Shown one piece after another: positions 16,917 through 25,487 of a DNA stretch of 64,000 bases (positions are counted from its first letter, which is position 1; each line of letters starts with the position of its first letter). The position numbers and the translations under genes were made by a program. The DNA comes from Actinobacteria bacterium IMCC26256 (GTDB lineage: Bacteria; Actinomycetota; Acidimicrobiia; IMCC26256). The stretch is taken from the NCBI GenBank assembly GCA_001023575.1, contig CP011489.1, positions 2,045,001 to 2,109,000 on the forward strand, read 5' to 3'. Under the pieces are notes generated by a model that saw only the letters and a program-made list of their open reading frames with translations, was not told the DNA's origin and searched no databases.

Positions 16917-18299
16917 ATGAGCCCTGAGGAGAGCAGCGCCCGTCTCGGGGTAGAGGCCGCCCCTATTGGGATTGTCGCCAGAATCAAGGAGGCCCTCCCC
17001 GAGGGGACTTTCGCAGTTGGGGCAGGGCTCATAGTCGCTGCGATTACTGCATACCTCTTCGTCATCGTAACGCTAAATGCACTCAATGCGAAACAGAAAT
17101 CCGGATTCAGCGCCTTCTGGGCACTTGTATTTGTTGCCGGAGTGGGATTTTTTCTCCCTATCGAGCAAGAGGTCAGCAGGGCAATTGCAGCGCGTAGGGC
17201 TCAGGGCCTTGGAGCAGGGCCGCTTGTAAAGCGCGCCGCTGGCCTCGCCTTTGGTCTTCTTGTCCTGCTCTTGGTCACAATTACAAGCGTTGAACTACTC
17301 GGAAATCACATCATTAGCGATGAGTTTTTCCATGGCAATCAAGGTCTTGTCTGGGGGCTAGAGCTCTCCTTGGTTGGGTTCTTCTGCATGCACCTAACCC
17401 GTGGAGTGCTCTCCGGGAATGGCAGATTCAGGCCGTACGGCGAGATGATGGGCGCAGAGGGAGTATTCCGGCTCGCCGGAGCGATTGTCTTAGCCATAAT
17501 CGGGGTAAAGGTCGCAGGCCTGTTCGGACTCTGCCTCGCAATCTCGCCGTTCCTCGCCGTAGCTGTAGCAATGCGTTCCCAACGGGGCCTTTTAACAGAC
17601 GGCCCGCCAGCGCCGTATAGCGAACTCTCAACAGCGCTCGGCTGGCTATTAATGGGCTCTGTTTTCATGCAAGTGCTTGGTTACACGCCACTTCTTGGAG
17701 TAAGCCTCCTCGGCACTGGCGACCCGAAAAAAGACATTGCCATCAGAGCAACTTTCGCCTCCGCTTTCTTCATCGCGCGCATCCCCGTATTGCTGTTCCA
17801 AGCGGTCCAGGGAACCTTGCTACCAAAACTCGCTGGCCTTGCAGGGGCAGGCAAGTCCCAAGATTTTCGCGATGGCCTCATGCGGCTACTCGCAGTAGTA
17901 AGCGGCATCGCTGCGCTCGGAACACTCGCAGCGTTTACCGTTGGCCCGATCGCAGGGCGCATCCTGTTCAAAGACTTTGACATGAGCGCTCTCAACTTGG
18001 GGCTACTCGCTGCCGGCTCCGGAGCATTCATCATTGCGCTGACAATTGCGCAGGCCTTGATTGCACTCAACGCATACGCGAGAGTCGCGTTCTCCTGGGT
18101 TGCCGGCGTCGCAGGATTTGCTGTGGTCTGCTCTCTATTTACCGATATTTTCCTGCGAGTCGAGCTCGGTTTTCTTGCAGGCGCTGTTGTTGCCTGCGCC
18201 TTAATGCTTCTGCAGTTACAACGCGTAATGCACACAGGCCTAGCTATCTCGGCCCAGTCGTTACTTGAAGCAATCGAACACGAGCCCCTAGAGCTCTGA
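16917..18299 (+). CDS. Polysaccharide flippase-like membrane protein (MOP superfamily)
   Basis: A 460-residue protein with about 12 hydrophobic segments, arranged like oligosaccharide flippases of the Wzx/MurJ (MOP) type: it begins with a paired-helix unit, has a central cytosolic loop near MRSQRGLLTDGPPAPYS, and a second six-helix half. It probably flips lipid-linked sugar units for the glycosyltransferases that follow. I prefer ATG 16917, which has an AGAGG ribosome site about 9 bases upstream; a GTG at 16893 is in frame. Assignment rests on topology and context, since MOP sequences are poorly conserved. The next gene starts 1 bp after its stop. Confidence 0.75.
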   Translation: MSPEESSARLGVEAAPIGIVARIKEALPEGTFAVGAGLIVAAITAYLFVIVTLNALNAKQKSGFSAFWALVFVAGVGFFLPIEQEVSRAIAARRAQGLGAGPLVKRAAGLAFGLLVLLLVTITSVELLGNHIISDEFFHGNQGLVWGLELSLVGFFCMHLTRGVLSGNGRFRPYGEMMGAEGVFRLAGAIVLAIIGVKVAGLFGLCLAISPFLAVAVAMRSQRGLLTDGPPAPYSELSTALGWLLMGSVFMQVLGYTPLLGVSLLGTGDPKKDIAIRATFASAFFIARIPVLLFQAVQGTLLPKLAGLAGAGKSQDFRDGLMRLLAVVSGIAALGTLAAFTVGPIAGRILFKDFDMSALNLGLLAAGSGAFIIALTIAQALIALNAYARVAFSWVAGVAGFAVVCSLFTDIFLRVELGFLAGAVVACALMLLQLQRVMHTGLAISAQSLLEAIEHEPLEL

Positions 18300-18300
18300 G

Positions 18301-19431
18301 GTGCCAGCAAGCGAAGAAGCGAACCGAAACGAAATTCGAGTCGCTCTAGACGCCACTCCTCTATTAGGAGACCGAACCGGCATCGGAGAGGTCGTAGGCG
18401 GAATTATTCAGGAGCTCGCCTCGCGAGAGGGAGTGGCAATCAGTGCTTACGCTCTCACGTTGCGCGGAAGACGCGACTTGCAGGCAGCTCTCCCGAACGA
18501 CGTGGAGTCTGCAACACGGCCCATTCCAGCTCGATGGGTTAGGAGACGGTGGCTACGCAGTGACTCGCCAAGCATCGAGCGATGGACTGGACCTATTGAC
18601 GTAGTACACGCAACCAATTATGTAGCGCCACCAGCAAAGGCCCCTGTAATTGTCTCGGTATACGACCTAACAGTCCTACGTTTTCCAGAACTCTGCAGAC
18701 CAGACACGCTTCAATATCCGGCGCTACTTAAGCGCGCACTTCAGCGCGGAGCAATTCTCCACGCACCGAGTCACGCAATCGCTGAGGAGCTCATGAGCGA
18801 ACTGGGAGCTCCCGCTGATCGCGTCGTCACAATTCCACTTGGACTACCTCATGTTTACGGTGGTGATTTGGATGCAGGGCGCGTAGTCGCTCGAGCGGAG
18901 CGCTACGTCCTGACGCTCGGGAGCATTGACCCGCGCAAGAATCTTCCAGGCTTGGTAGATGCGTTCAATATCCTCGCGTCTAATGACGCGAGCGTTTACC
19001 TTGTACACGCAGGGCCCTCAGGCTGGGATGACGGCGCATTTGAATCATCTATTCGCAACTCCCCTTGCAGAGATCGCATCCGCGTTCTTGGTTATGTAGA
19101 CGCCGATACTCGCGCCGACCTCCTAGCGGGGGCGAGCGTCTTCGCCTATCCATCCCTATACGAAGGCTTCGGGTTTCCGCCCTTAGAGGCCATGGCTACT
19201 GGGGTTCCAGTCGTCGCCACTTCAGTAGGTTCACTCCCCGAGGTACTAGGCGACGGCGCTTTTTTTGTAGAGGCAGACGACCCTGAAGCGCTCGCGAGCG
19301 CGCTCGCTCAGCTCCTCTCCGACAGCGCGATGAGGGAGCGTTTAATACAGCGAGGCTTAGCTATTTCCGAAGGCTATTCATGGCCAAAAACCGCTGATGC
19401 CCTGATTAGCCTCTATCGTTCGCTCGCATGA
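18301..19431 (+). CDS. GT4 glycosyltransferase
   Basis: A 376-residue GT-B glycosyltransferase of family 4. The C-terminal domain shows YVLTLGSIDPRKNLPGLVDAF, a GPSGWDD segment, and YPSLYEGFGFPPLEAMATG with the donor-phosphate Glu, then VPVVATSVGSLPEV. It is the first of three related GT4 genes in a row, all with the same EGFG-PxLEA core, indicating ancient duplication and stepwise assembly of one glycan. GTG start at 18301, 1 bp after the flippase stop; it overlaps the next gene by 4 bp (ATGA). Confidence 0.88.
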   Translation: MPASEEANRNEIRVALDATPLLGDRTGIGEVVGGIIQELASREGVAISAYALTLRGRRDLQAALPNDVESATRPIPARWVRRRWLRSDSPSIERWTGPIDVVHATNYVAPPAKAPVIVSVYDLTVLRFPELCRPDTLQYPALLKRALQRGAILHAPSHAIAEELMSELGAPADRVVTIPLGLPHVYGGDLDAGRVVARAERYVLTLGSIDPRKNLPGLVDAFNILASNDASVYLVHAGPSGWDDGAFESSIRNSPCRDRIRVLGYVDADTRADLLAGASVFAYPSLYEGFGFPPLEAMATGVPVVATSVGSLPEVLGDGAFFVEADDPEALASALAQLLSDSAMRERLIQRGLAISEGYSWPKTADALISLYRSLA

Positions 19432-20537
19432 GAGTCGCTCTTCACGTTGGCCAGTTGCGCCAAAGAGTTCCAGGCGGGATAGGGCGTTATACAGAGGCGT
19501 TATGCAGGGAGATACCTGAGTTTGGTGTTGACCTTCTAACTTTTGCCGCCGGTTCAGTTCCAGCGCGCGAGGGAGTGACCCTTCCAGGGCTCACAGATCT
19601 TGGCCAACCGCATGACGGTGCAAGGTATGAACTTTGGCACCGCCTGCGTAGGCCGCGCCTTCCATTCGCGGCTGATGTGCTTCATGCTCCAAGCCTTGCA
19701 GTACCACCGCGATCAGATTCAGCGCTCGTTGTCACGGTCCATGATGTCGCATTCCTAAATCACCCAGAACTCTTCACACGACGCGGCGTCTCTTTTCACA
19801 AAGCCGGACTCGCAATAGCGGAGAGAGAGGCGGATGCGATTATCACTGCCTCATCTTTTGTAGCGCGGCAACTAATTAACCTTGGGTTCGATGAGAAGAG
19901 CATCAACGTAATCCCCCATGGAGTCACTCTCTCCCCGTCTGCCGACCAGAGCGAGGCGGAGAGGCGGATAGATGCTCTTGGAATCTCTCAACCATTCGTT
20001 CTTCAGGTCGGGACAGTTGAGCCGCGTAAAGGCGTTGAGACGCTCATCGCTGCGCTACAACGCGCCCGACGCGAGATCCCGAACCTGACCCTGGTTCTGG
20101 CTGGCCCAGTGGGTTGGGGCGAGGTCGCAGGCCTCAACGCACCGGGGGTGAGATCGCTCGGACTCGTCGACGACTCGCTCCTTGAGGCCCTTTACAGCAC
20201 CGCATCGGTAACTACCGTTGCATCGAGATCGGAGGGCTTCGGGCTCCCAGCACTCGAGGCACTCGCACATGGATCGCCACTTATAGCGTCAGATGCAACG
20301 AGCCTCCCCGAGGTCGTAGGGGATGCCGGGATTCTTGTGCCACCGGATTACCCAGCGGCTTGGAGTAAAGCAATACTTGATGTCCTGACCGATAACACGT
20401 TTAGCGACGATCTCCGTGCACGGGGACCAAAGCGAGCGGCGATGTTCTCTTGGGAGGCATCGGCCTTAGGGCACTTCAAGGCTTATCAACATGCCATAGA
20501 GATGCACTCGGATCGCCGACGCGGCCTGCTCCCGTAG
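19428..20537 (+). CDS. GT4 glycosyltransferase
   Basis: A 369-residue GT4 enzyme, second of the tandem trio. The N-terminal acceptor domain contains GGIGRYTEAL and VHDVAFLNHPE; the donor domain has LQVGTVEPRKGVETLIAAL, LVLAGPVGWGE and SRSEGFGLPALEALAHG followed by SPLIASDATSLPEV. It resembles actinobacterial mannosyl- or rhamnosyltransferases such as WbdA/PimB relatives, but the sugar cannot be read. ATG overlaps the previous stop by 4 bp. Confidence 0.88.
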   Translation: MRVALHVGQLRQRVPGGIGRYTEALCREIPEFGVDLLTFAAGSVPAREGVTLPGLTDLGQPHDGARYELWHRLRRPRLPFAADVLHAPSLAVPPRSDSALVVTVHDVAFLNHPELFTRRGVSFHKAGLAIAEREADAIITASSFVARQLINLGFDEKSINVIPHGVTLSPSADQSEAERRIDALGISQPFVLQVGTVEPRKGVETLIAALQRARREIPNLTLVLAGPVGWGEVAGLNAPGVRSLGLVDDSLLEALYSTASVTTVASRSEGFGLPALEALAHGSPLIASDATSLPEVVGDAGILVPPDYPAAWSKAILDVLTDNTFSDDLRARGPKRAAMFSWEASALGHFKAYQHAIEMHSDRRRGLLP

Positions 20538-20547
20538 ACTCAAGAAT

Positions 20548-21708
20548 GTGAGAGTGCTACTAGATGTATCCGCTGTTCCTAGCAGGCCTGTCGGCGCGGG
20601 TGTCTATACGATTCAGATAGCGCGAGCGCTAGATGCACACCCCGAGGTTGATCTTCTGTTGGCTGCGCGCAGCGACGATGAGCAGCGTTGGAGCGTCATC
20701 GCCCCGCACTCCGCGGTAGCGGCGGAGGTACCCGCGCGCAGGCCTCAACGTATTCTTTGGGAGCAGACTAAAGCTCCAAAGCTTGCGAAGCGTATGAACG
20801 CAGATCTATGGCATGGGCCGCATTACACGATGCCGGCACGCCTTCATATTCCATCGGTAGTAACGATTCATGATCTGACATTCTTCGATCACCCCGAGTG
20901 GCACGAGAAGTCGAAGGTCTTATTTTTTCGACGAATGATCCGAAGCTCGGCGAGAAATGCATCTGCACTTATCTGCGTGAGTCATCACACGAAGGACCGC
21001 CTAACTGCGGTACTGGATCCAAGTACTCCTATCTATGTCGCTTCACATGGCGTAGACCACGCACGGTTTCAACCACTTACCCGCCCCGAGGAGATTGAGG
21101 CCGATCTCAATCTCCTCTCACATAACGGCATTAGTCCCCCTTACTTAGCATTTGTCGGAACTATTGAGCCGCGTAAAGACATACCCTCCCTAGTAAAAGC
21201 CTTCGCAGAGATTGCCGATGAACGGCCGAGCCTGCAGTTAGTTATTGCGGGGGCCGACGGGTGGGGGGTTACCGAAGTGCGGGACTGCGTCGCGAGCAGT
21301 GGATACACAACAAGGATTCTTAGGCCCGGATATCTCCCTGCAGAGGTACTTGCGCCGTTTCTACGCAGAGCATCGGTGGTCGCCTACCCATCATTGGAGG
21401 AGGGATTTGGATTACCTGCCCTCGAGGCACTCGCATGCGGCGCTCCAGTTGTAACAACTAGTGGCACGGCGATGGCAGAGGTATGCGGGGAGGCTGCGCT
21501 CTTGACTCCACCAGCGGCACCATCCGAATTAGCAGCCGCAATTGCAGGGTTAATAGACGACGAATCAGCGGCAGACCACCTTCGCGTAGCAGGCCCGGCG
21601 CGCGCCTCAACATTTACTTGGGATCGGGCGACTACCAACCACATCCTGGCCTACCGTGACGCGATGGATCAGGCCCCTAAGCGAGTAAGGAAAGAGGCGG
21701 GGAAATAG
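20548..21708 (+). CDS. GT4 glycosyltransferase
   Basis: A 386-residue GT4 enzyme, third of the trio. It has PVGAGVYTIQIARAL at the N-terminus, VTIHDLTFFDHPEW, LAFVGTIEPRKDIPSLVKAF, and YPSLEEGFGLPALEALACG with the donor-binding Glu. The protein ends in a basic tail (about residues 374-386). It starts with GTG 10 bp after its neighbour and its stop lies 2 bp before the sugar-nucleotide reductase ATG, so all four are one transcription unit with the flippase. Confidence 0.88.
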   Translation: MRVLLDVSAVPSRPVGAGVYTIQIARALDAHPEVDLLLAARSDDEQRWSVIAPHSAVAAEVPARRPQRILWEQTKAPKLAKRMNADLWHGPHYTMPARLHIPSVVTIHDLTFFDHPEWHEKSKVLFFRRMIRSSARNASALICVSHHTKDRLTAVLDPSTPIYVASHGVDHARFQPLTRPEEIEADLNLLSHNGISPPYLAFVGTIEPRKDIPSLVKAFAEIADERPSLQLVIAGADGWGVTEVRDCVASSGYTTRILRPGYLPAEVLAPFLRRASVVAYPSLEEGFGLPALEALACGAPVVTTSGTAMAEVCGEAALLTPPAAPSELAAAIAGLIDDESAADHLRVAGPARASTFTWDRATTNHILAYRDAMDQAPKRVRKEAGK

Positions 21709-21710
21709 GT

Positions 21711-22616
21711 ATGAAGGTATTAGTAACTGGATCACTCGGCTTTGTAGGCCCTTACCTGACATCTCACCTTGCGTCATCAGGTGATGAAGTAATCGGTCTT
21801 GATAGAGCGGGCCCAGAGGCATTCGATATCACTGACGCTGCAATGGTGAGCGAGCACTTCATGAGCGCGTCACCTGAAATCGTCTACCACTTAGCTGCAC
21901 TTAGCCATGTCGGAGAATCTTGGTCAGCGCCAGAGGTGCAGTTCCGTGTCAACGCTGAGGGCACCCTCAACGTTCTCGCCGCATGCGCGTCACTTGGGGT
22001 GCGCAGAGTTGTTGTCATTGGCTCCTCGGAGGAGTACGGAACTGTTGATGCGTCGACCCAGCTCACAGATGAATCCACCCCGCTTAGACCGGTAACCCCT
22101 TACGGCGCAGCTAAGGCTGCAGCAGAGATACTGGCGCTGCAGATGGAGCGAGCAACCGATCTCGAGGTTGTCTGCGTGCGTCCATTCCCCCATACCGGGC
22201 CTGGCCAAACTGAGCGATTCTTAGTACCAGCGCTCGCCGCTCGCATAGCGCAGGCCGAACGCGATGGAGGCACTGAGGTCGTTATGGGCTCGCGTCATCC
22301 GATGCGCGACCTCTCCGATGTGCGTGATGTTGTACGCGCTTACCGACTGCTCGGGCTCAGAGGAGAGAGTGGGCGCGCATATAACGTCTGCTCAGGGTTA
22401 AGCACCTCAGTGGGCTCCATTGCAGACATGCTCGCCGCTGCGTCGACGAGCGAAATCACTTTCGTTACCGACCCGGCACTCGTGCGCGCGATCGAACCTC
22501 CACCGCTTATTGGTGACTCTCAGTTGCTTCAAGAGCACACCGGATGGGAGCCCGAGTTCACCCTCTCAGAGACTCTTAGTGATGTTCTCGCTACAAAAAG
22601 GTCTGCTGCTCTGTAA
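21711..22616 (+). CDS. SDR-family sugar-nucleotide dehydratase/reductase (RMD-like)
   Basis: An extended short-chain dehydrogenase of 301 residues. It shows GSLGFVGPYL at the N-terminus, HLAALSHVGESW, the catalytic Ser region GSSEEYG, the YGAAK Tyr/Lys pair and RPFPHTGPGQ, the last close to GDP-6-deoxy-D-mannose reductases (RMD) that make GDP-D-rhamnose. GDP-mannose 4,6-dehydratase is the main alternative; the shorter length and HTGPGQ favour RMD. Product identity is an inference. It ends the flippase-glycosyltransferase operon, and its 3' end overlaps the convergent hydrolase gene by 26 bp. Confidence 0.8.
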   Translation: MKVLVTGSLGFVGPYLTSHLASSGDEVIGLDRAGPEAFDITDAAMVSEHFMSASPEIVYHLAALSHVGESWSAPEVQFRVNAEGTLNVLAACASLGVRRVVVIGSSEEYGTVDASTQLTDESTPLRPVTPYGAAKAAAEILALQMERATDLEVVCVRPFPHTGPGQTERFLVPALAARIAQAERDGGTEVVMGSRHPMRDLSDVRDVVRAYRLLGLRGESGRAYNVCSGLSTSVGSIADMLAAASTSEITFVTDPALVRAIEPPPLIGDSQLLQEHTGWEPEFTLSETLSDVLATKRSAAL

Positions 22617-23418
22617 CTAGTTCCGAGGGTTCGATCGGAGCCGCTTCTAAGAGTGGACCTCCTTGACGATCAAGCCAACCGAGCAGGGTTGCCACTGCCC
22701 GAGGATCATGGCGGAGTCTGTGCCCAGCATGAAAGACAAACCGAATATCAGCCGAGCCATGCGCCTCAGAGAGTTCAATAGCATCGGTAGGGGCCACGAC
22801 AGTGTCATCAGATCCATGAAGGATCAACAGTGGCCGGTCTCCAAGTTTTGAGGCCGCTGCCAACGGTGCGAACTCTTTGATCTCTCTCGTCCAACTCGCT
22901 ACATCACTCGGGGCATCTGCGCTTCGGAAAACACCCATACGGCGTGCGTGAGTAAGGAAGCGTGCTGGATCGCGTAGCCAGTCGTTCAGATTTGAGTGCG
23001 CCGCAATAGTCGCGACTCCACGCACACGCGAATCATCTGCCGCGCAGCAGATGGAGATGGACCCCCCAAACCCTGCACCAATTAGCCATATCTCGCTCAC
23101 GTCTGGGCGCGCTGCTACTTGATCTATTGCAGCGCGCAAGTCGGCCATCCAGCCAGAGATAGAAAAATCTCCATCCGAGCCTCCAGTTCCACGAAAATTA
23201 AAGGTCAATACGTGGCAGCCCACTTCCTTTGCAATCCGATCCGCGAGACCAGGGAATGTCAATCCCGACGCGATACGACCGCGTGGTGGTTGTGGAAATC
23301 CGTGTGACAAAACGATTCCTGGGACTCGTCGCGCTCCGGCAGGGTGAGCCCAATGAGCGGCAAGACGAATTGTCTCTGCAGCGCTATCGCCATTCGTGAC
23401 CTCTATATGGTCGTCCAC
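22591..23418 (-). CDS. Alpha/beta hydrolase-fold protein lacking the nucleophile serine
   Basis: A 275-residue alpha/beta-hydrolase fold. Visible are the oxyanion segment LSHGFPQPPRG, FNFRGTGGSDG, the nucleophile elbow, LILHGSDDTVV with the acid residue, and FHAGHRLRHDP with the His. The elbow reads GAGFGG (residues 114-119), so the normal GxSxG serine is Gly116; the codon is GGG, two changes from any serine codon. Acid and base are kept. It may be a non-catalytic or unusual member. It lies 78 bp downstream of two small genes on the same strand. Substrate unknown. Confidence 0.75.
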   Translation of the reverse strand: MDDHIEVTNGDSAAETIRLAAHWAHPAGARRVPGIVLSHGFPQPPRGRIASGLTFPGLADRIAKEVGCHVLTFNFRGTGGSDGDFSISGWMADLRAAIDQVAARPDVSEIWLIGAGFGGSISICCAADDSRVRGVATIAAHSNLNDWLRDPARFLTHARRMGVFRSADAPSDVASWTREIKEFAPLAAASKLGDRPLLILHGSDDTVVAPTDAIELSEAHGSADIRFVFHAGHRLRHDPRAVATLLGWLDRQGGPLLEAAPIEPSELVTEQQTFL

Positions 23419-23496
23419 TCAATCGGCCCCTTCAGCATACTTAATTCGTATCGCTTAGCACCACGACCAACAGCCCTTGGTCGTGCCTATGAGAAG

Positions 23497-23721
23497 TTAG
23501 GCGTTCTCTGCGTCTTGGGATTCGCGAATACTTTTATGCGGCTTGTACCCACGGTTGCGCGCTTCGTTGAGGGTATCGGGACCAAAGCAAATGAATTTCT
23601 CTGACTCCATCAGCTCATCGATGATTTCTTTATCAAGGCTAGGGAGATCAAGGTCATAAACAATCTGGGAACGCTTATCTCCAACAAACTGATTCTCTTC
23701 AAAACGTATTGGTCGGCTCAT
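23497..23721 (-). CDS. Small protein of unknown function
   Basis: A 74-residue acidic protein (begins MSRPIRFEENQFVGDKRSQ; contains YDLDLPSLDKEIIDELMES). I do not recognise it. Protein-like composition, lack of membrane segments and its place 51 bp behind the gene at 23773 in the same direction argue that it is real. A GTG at 23772, immediately after the upstream stop, would add 17 residues (MQGESRLALLLSLGFYA); the ATG at 23721 is preferred because the added stretch looks like translated spacer. Confidence 0.6.
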   Translation of the reverse strand: MSRPIRFEENQFVGDKRSQIVYDLDLPSLDKEIIDELMESEKFICFGPDTLNEARNRGYKPHKSIRESQDAENA

Positions 23722-23772
23722 GGCATAGAACCCTAGCGAGAGGAGCAGCGCAAGGCGCGACTCGCCCTGCAC

Positions 23773-24291
23773 TTAGGCGCCGGTCGTTGTTTCGTCATCG
23801 GTCGCCGGGCGCCCGACAGCACCGACCCTGCTCATATACGCGGTTAGGAGATCTAAGACTGCCTCGACCTGCTCGCTGAGAAACGCCTCTACTGACTCGG
23901 CTCCTAAAGCGTCTTCTCCGTTCTCGCTACCTTCATCGCTTGTATCTTCGCTCCGAGTTGAACTCGGCGCCGCGATTGAGGTCTTGGCAAGCACGAAGTC
24001 AAGAGCGTCTACAACGAGCGGATCGCTGCTCTCCCCCGACGGCGTAGAACGAGCCACACCAACGGAGACGAGATACTCGAGAGCTGCATCAAGGATGATT
24101 CGCACATCGTCATGGGTGAGCGTAGCGGCGACTATCGAGTCGAGGTTCGCTACTACATACTCATAGGCATCATCGGGGTCGATTACTGCGAGCGGAGGCA
24201 ACTCTTGCATCCGCTGGGCCTCGCGAAAAATTAAGACCGCAGCGATTAAAAGAATTACACCGAGGATCAGAACGGCTATGAGGAGTGCCAT
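23773..24291 (-). CDS. Membrane-anchored acidic protein of unknown function
   Basis: A 172-residue protein with one N-terminal transmembrane segment (residues 2-22, LLIAVLILGVILLIAAVLIF), a folded-looking helical part (about 38-85, VIDPDDAYEYVVANLDSIV onward), a Ser/Glu-rich spacer (about 107-130) and a final helix. The orientation suggests a short outside N-terminus and a cytosolic body. No family recognised. It is first in a short minus-strand set with the 74-aa protein and the degenerate hydrolase; the acyl-CoA dehydrogenase upstream ends 50 bp away. Confidence 0.65.
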   Translation of the reverse strand: MALLIAVLILGVILLIAAVLIFREAQRMQELPPLAVIDPDDAYEYVVANLDSIVAATLTHDDVRIILDAALEYLVSVGVARSTPSGESSDPLVVDALDFVLAKTSIAAPSSTRSEDTSDEGSENGEDALGAESVEAFLSEQVEAVLDLLTAYMSRVGAVGRPATDDETTTGA

Positions 24292-24341
24292 ATCGGCTGC
24301 GAGCGTCGAGGTTCGCTAGGTGCAGACCTCGACGCCCCGAC

Positions 24342-25472
24342 TCAGATTCCGATTCGCTGTGCTAGGAGCTCGCGGTGGTAGGTCGCGTCACCGAGGAGAA
24401 TCTCGCTGCTCTTCGCACGCTTGAAGTAAAGGTGCGCAGGGTGCTCCCATGTGAATCCAATTCCACCGTGGATCTGGATGTTCTCAGCGGTTGCGTGGAA
24501 ATACGCGTCTGAGCAGTAAGCCTTCGAGAGGCTCGCGACTACGGGCAACTCTTCGTTGTCCTCGCCGGCTGCCCATGCGGAGTAATACGCAGCGCTCTTG
24601 GCCGACTCGACCTCGAGGAGCATGTCCGCACATTTGTGCTTGATGGCCTGGAAGGACCCAATCGGGCGCCCGAACTGAACTCGTACCTTCGCGTACTCAA
24701 CGGACATGTCGAGGACGAACTGAGCGCCACCAGCCATCTCGTTGCTAAGGCATACCGCAGCCTGGTCGAGTGTCTTGGAGAGTGCAGACCATCCCTGGCC
24801 GGCAGCACCGAGTGGAGTCGCTTTTACGCCAGCAAACTCAAGCTTGGACTGCTTACGCGTCTGGTCCATTGTCGCAAGAGCAGTACGGGTGAGGCCTTGA
24901 GCATCACCTGCAACTGTAAAGAACGAGATGCCGGCCTCGCCGCTAGTACCGGCGGTACGAGCAGCAACAACTATGAGGTCTGCGTTGTTTCCGTCGATGA
25001 CGAACATCTTCGTGCCATCAAGAACCCAACCGCCGCCATCTTCGCGTGCGACCATCGTGATGCCGTCAGCATCCCAACGACCATTTGGCTCGGTAAATGC
25101 AAGCGTAGCGATGGTCTCACCAGAAGCGATACCAGGTAGAAGGGCTGCCTTCTCGTCCGTTGTACCCGCGTTGAGGATCGCGTTTGTGGCGAGAGCAACA
25201 GTCGCAAAGTAAGGAGAGCAGAGTAGGCGTCGGCCTTGCTCCTCAAAGACAATGGCAAGCTCCACGAAAGAGAAACCCTGTCCACCAAACTCCTCAGGGA
25301 TGTGAAGACTCTGAAGCCCAAGCTCATTGGCCATCTGCGCCCATACATTGGGGTCGTATCCAACCTCAGTGTCCATGAGGCGACGTACCTCTTCCTCTGA
25401 GCTCTTCTCCTCCACGAATCGACGTACTACGTCGCGGAGTTGGTCCTGCTCCTCTGAGAATGCAAAGTTCAT
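24342..25472 (-). CDS. Acyl-CoA dehydrogenase, shorter subunit type
   Basis: A 376-residue FAD enzyme of the acyl-CoA dehydrogenase fold: N-terminal helical domain (FSEEQDQLRDVVRRFVEE), ALAFTEPNGRWDADG in the middle sheet, YAKVRVQFGRPIGSFQAIKH at the C-terminal helix bundle and IQIHGGIGFTWEHPAHLYFKRAK near the end. It resembles the smaller partner of mycobacterial heteromeric FadE pairs (for example ChsE4-ChsE5), where one subunit lacks the catalytic Glu. The adjacent 395-aa gene upstream supplies a likely partner; the two are 15 bp apart. Probable substrates are CoA thioesters of a sterol side chain, branched acid or aromatic-derived acid, but sequence alone does not decide. Confidence 0.88.
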   Translation of the reverse strand: MNFAFSEEQDQLRDVVRRFVEEKSSEEEVRRLMDTEVGYDPNVWAQMANELGLQSLHIPEEFGGQGFSFVELAIVFEEQGRRLLCSPYFATVALATNAILNAGTTDEKAALLPGIASGETIATLAFTEPNGRWDADGITMVAREDGGGWVLDGTKMFVIDGNNADLIVVAARTAGTSGEAGISFFTVAGDAQGLTRTALATMDQTRKQSKLEFAGVKATPLGAAGQGWSALSKTLDQAAVCLSNEMAGGAQFVLDMSVEYAKVRVQFGRPIGSFQAIKHKCADMLLEVESAKSAAYYSAWAAGEDNEELPVVASLSKAYCSDAYFHATAENIQIHGGIGFTWEHPAHLYFKRAKSSEILLGDATYHRELLAQRIGI

Positions 25473-25487
25473 TTGGTATTTCCTCTC

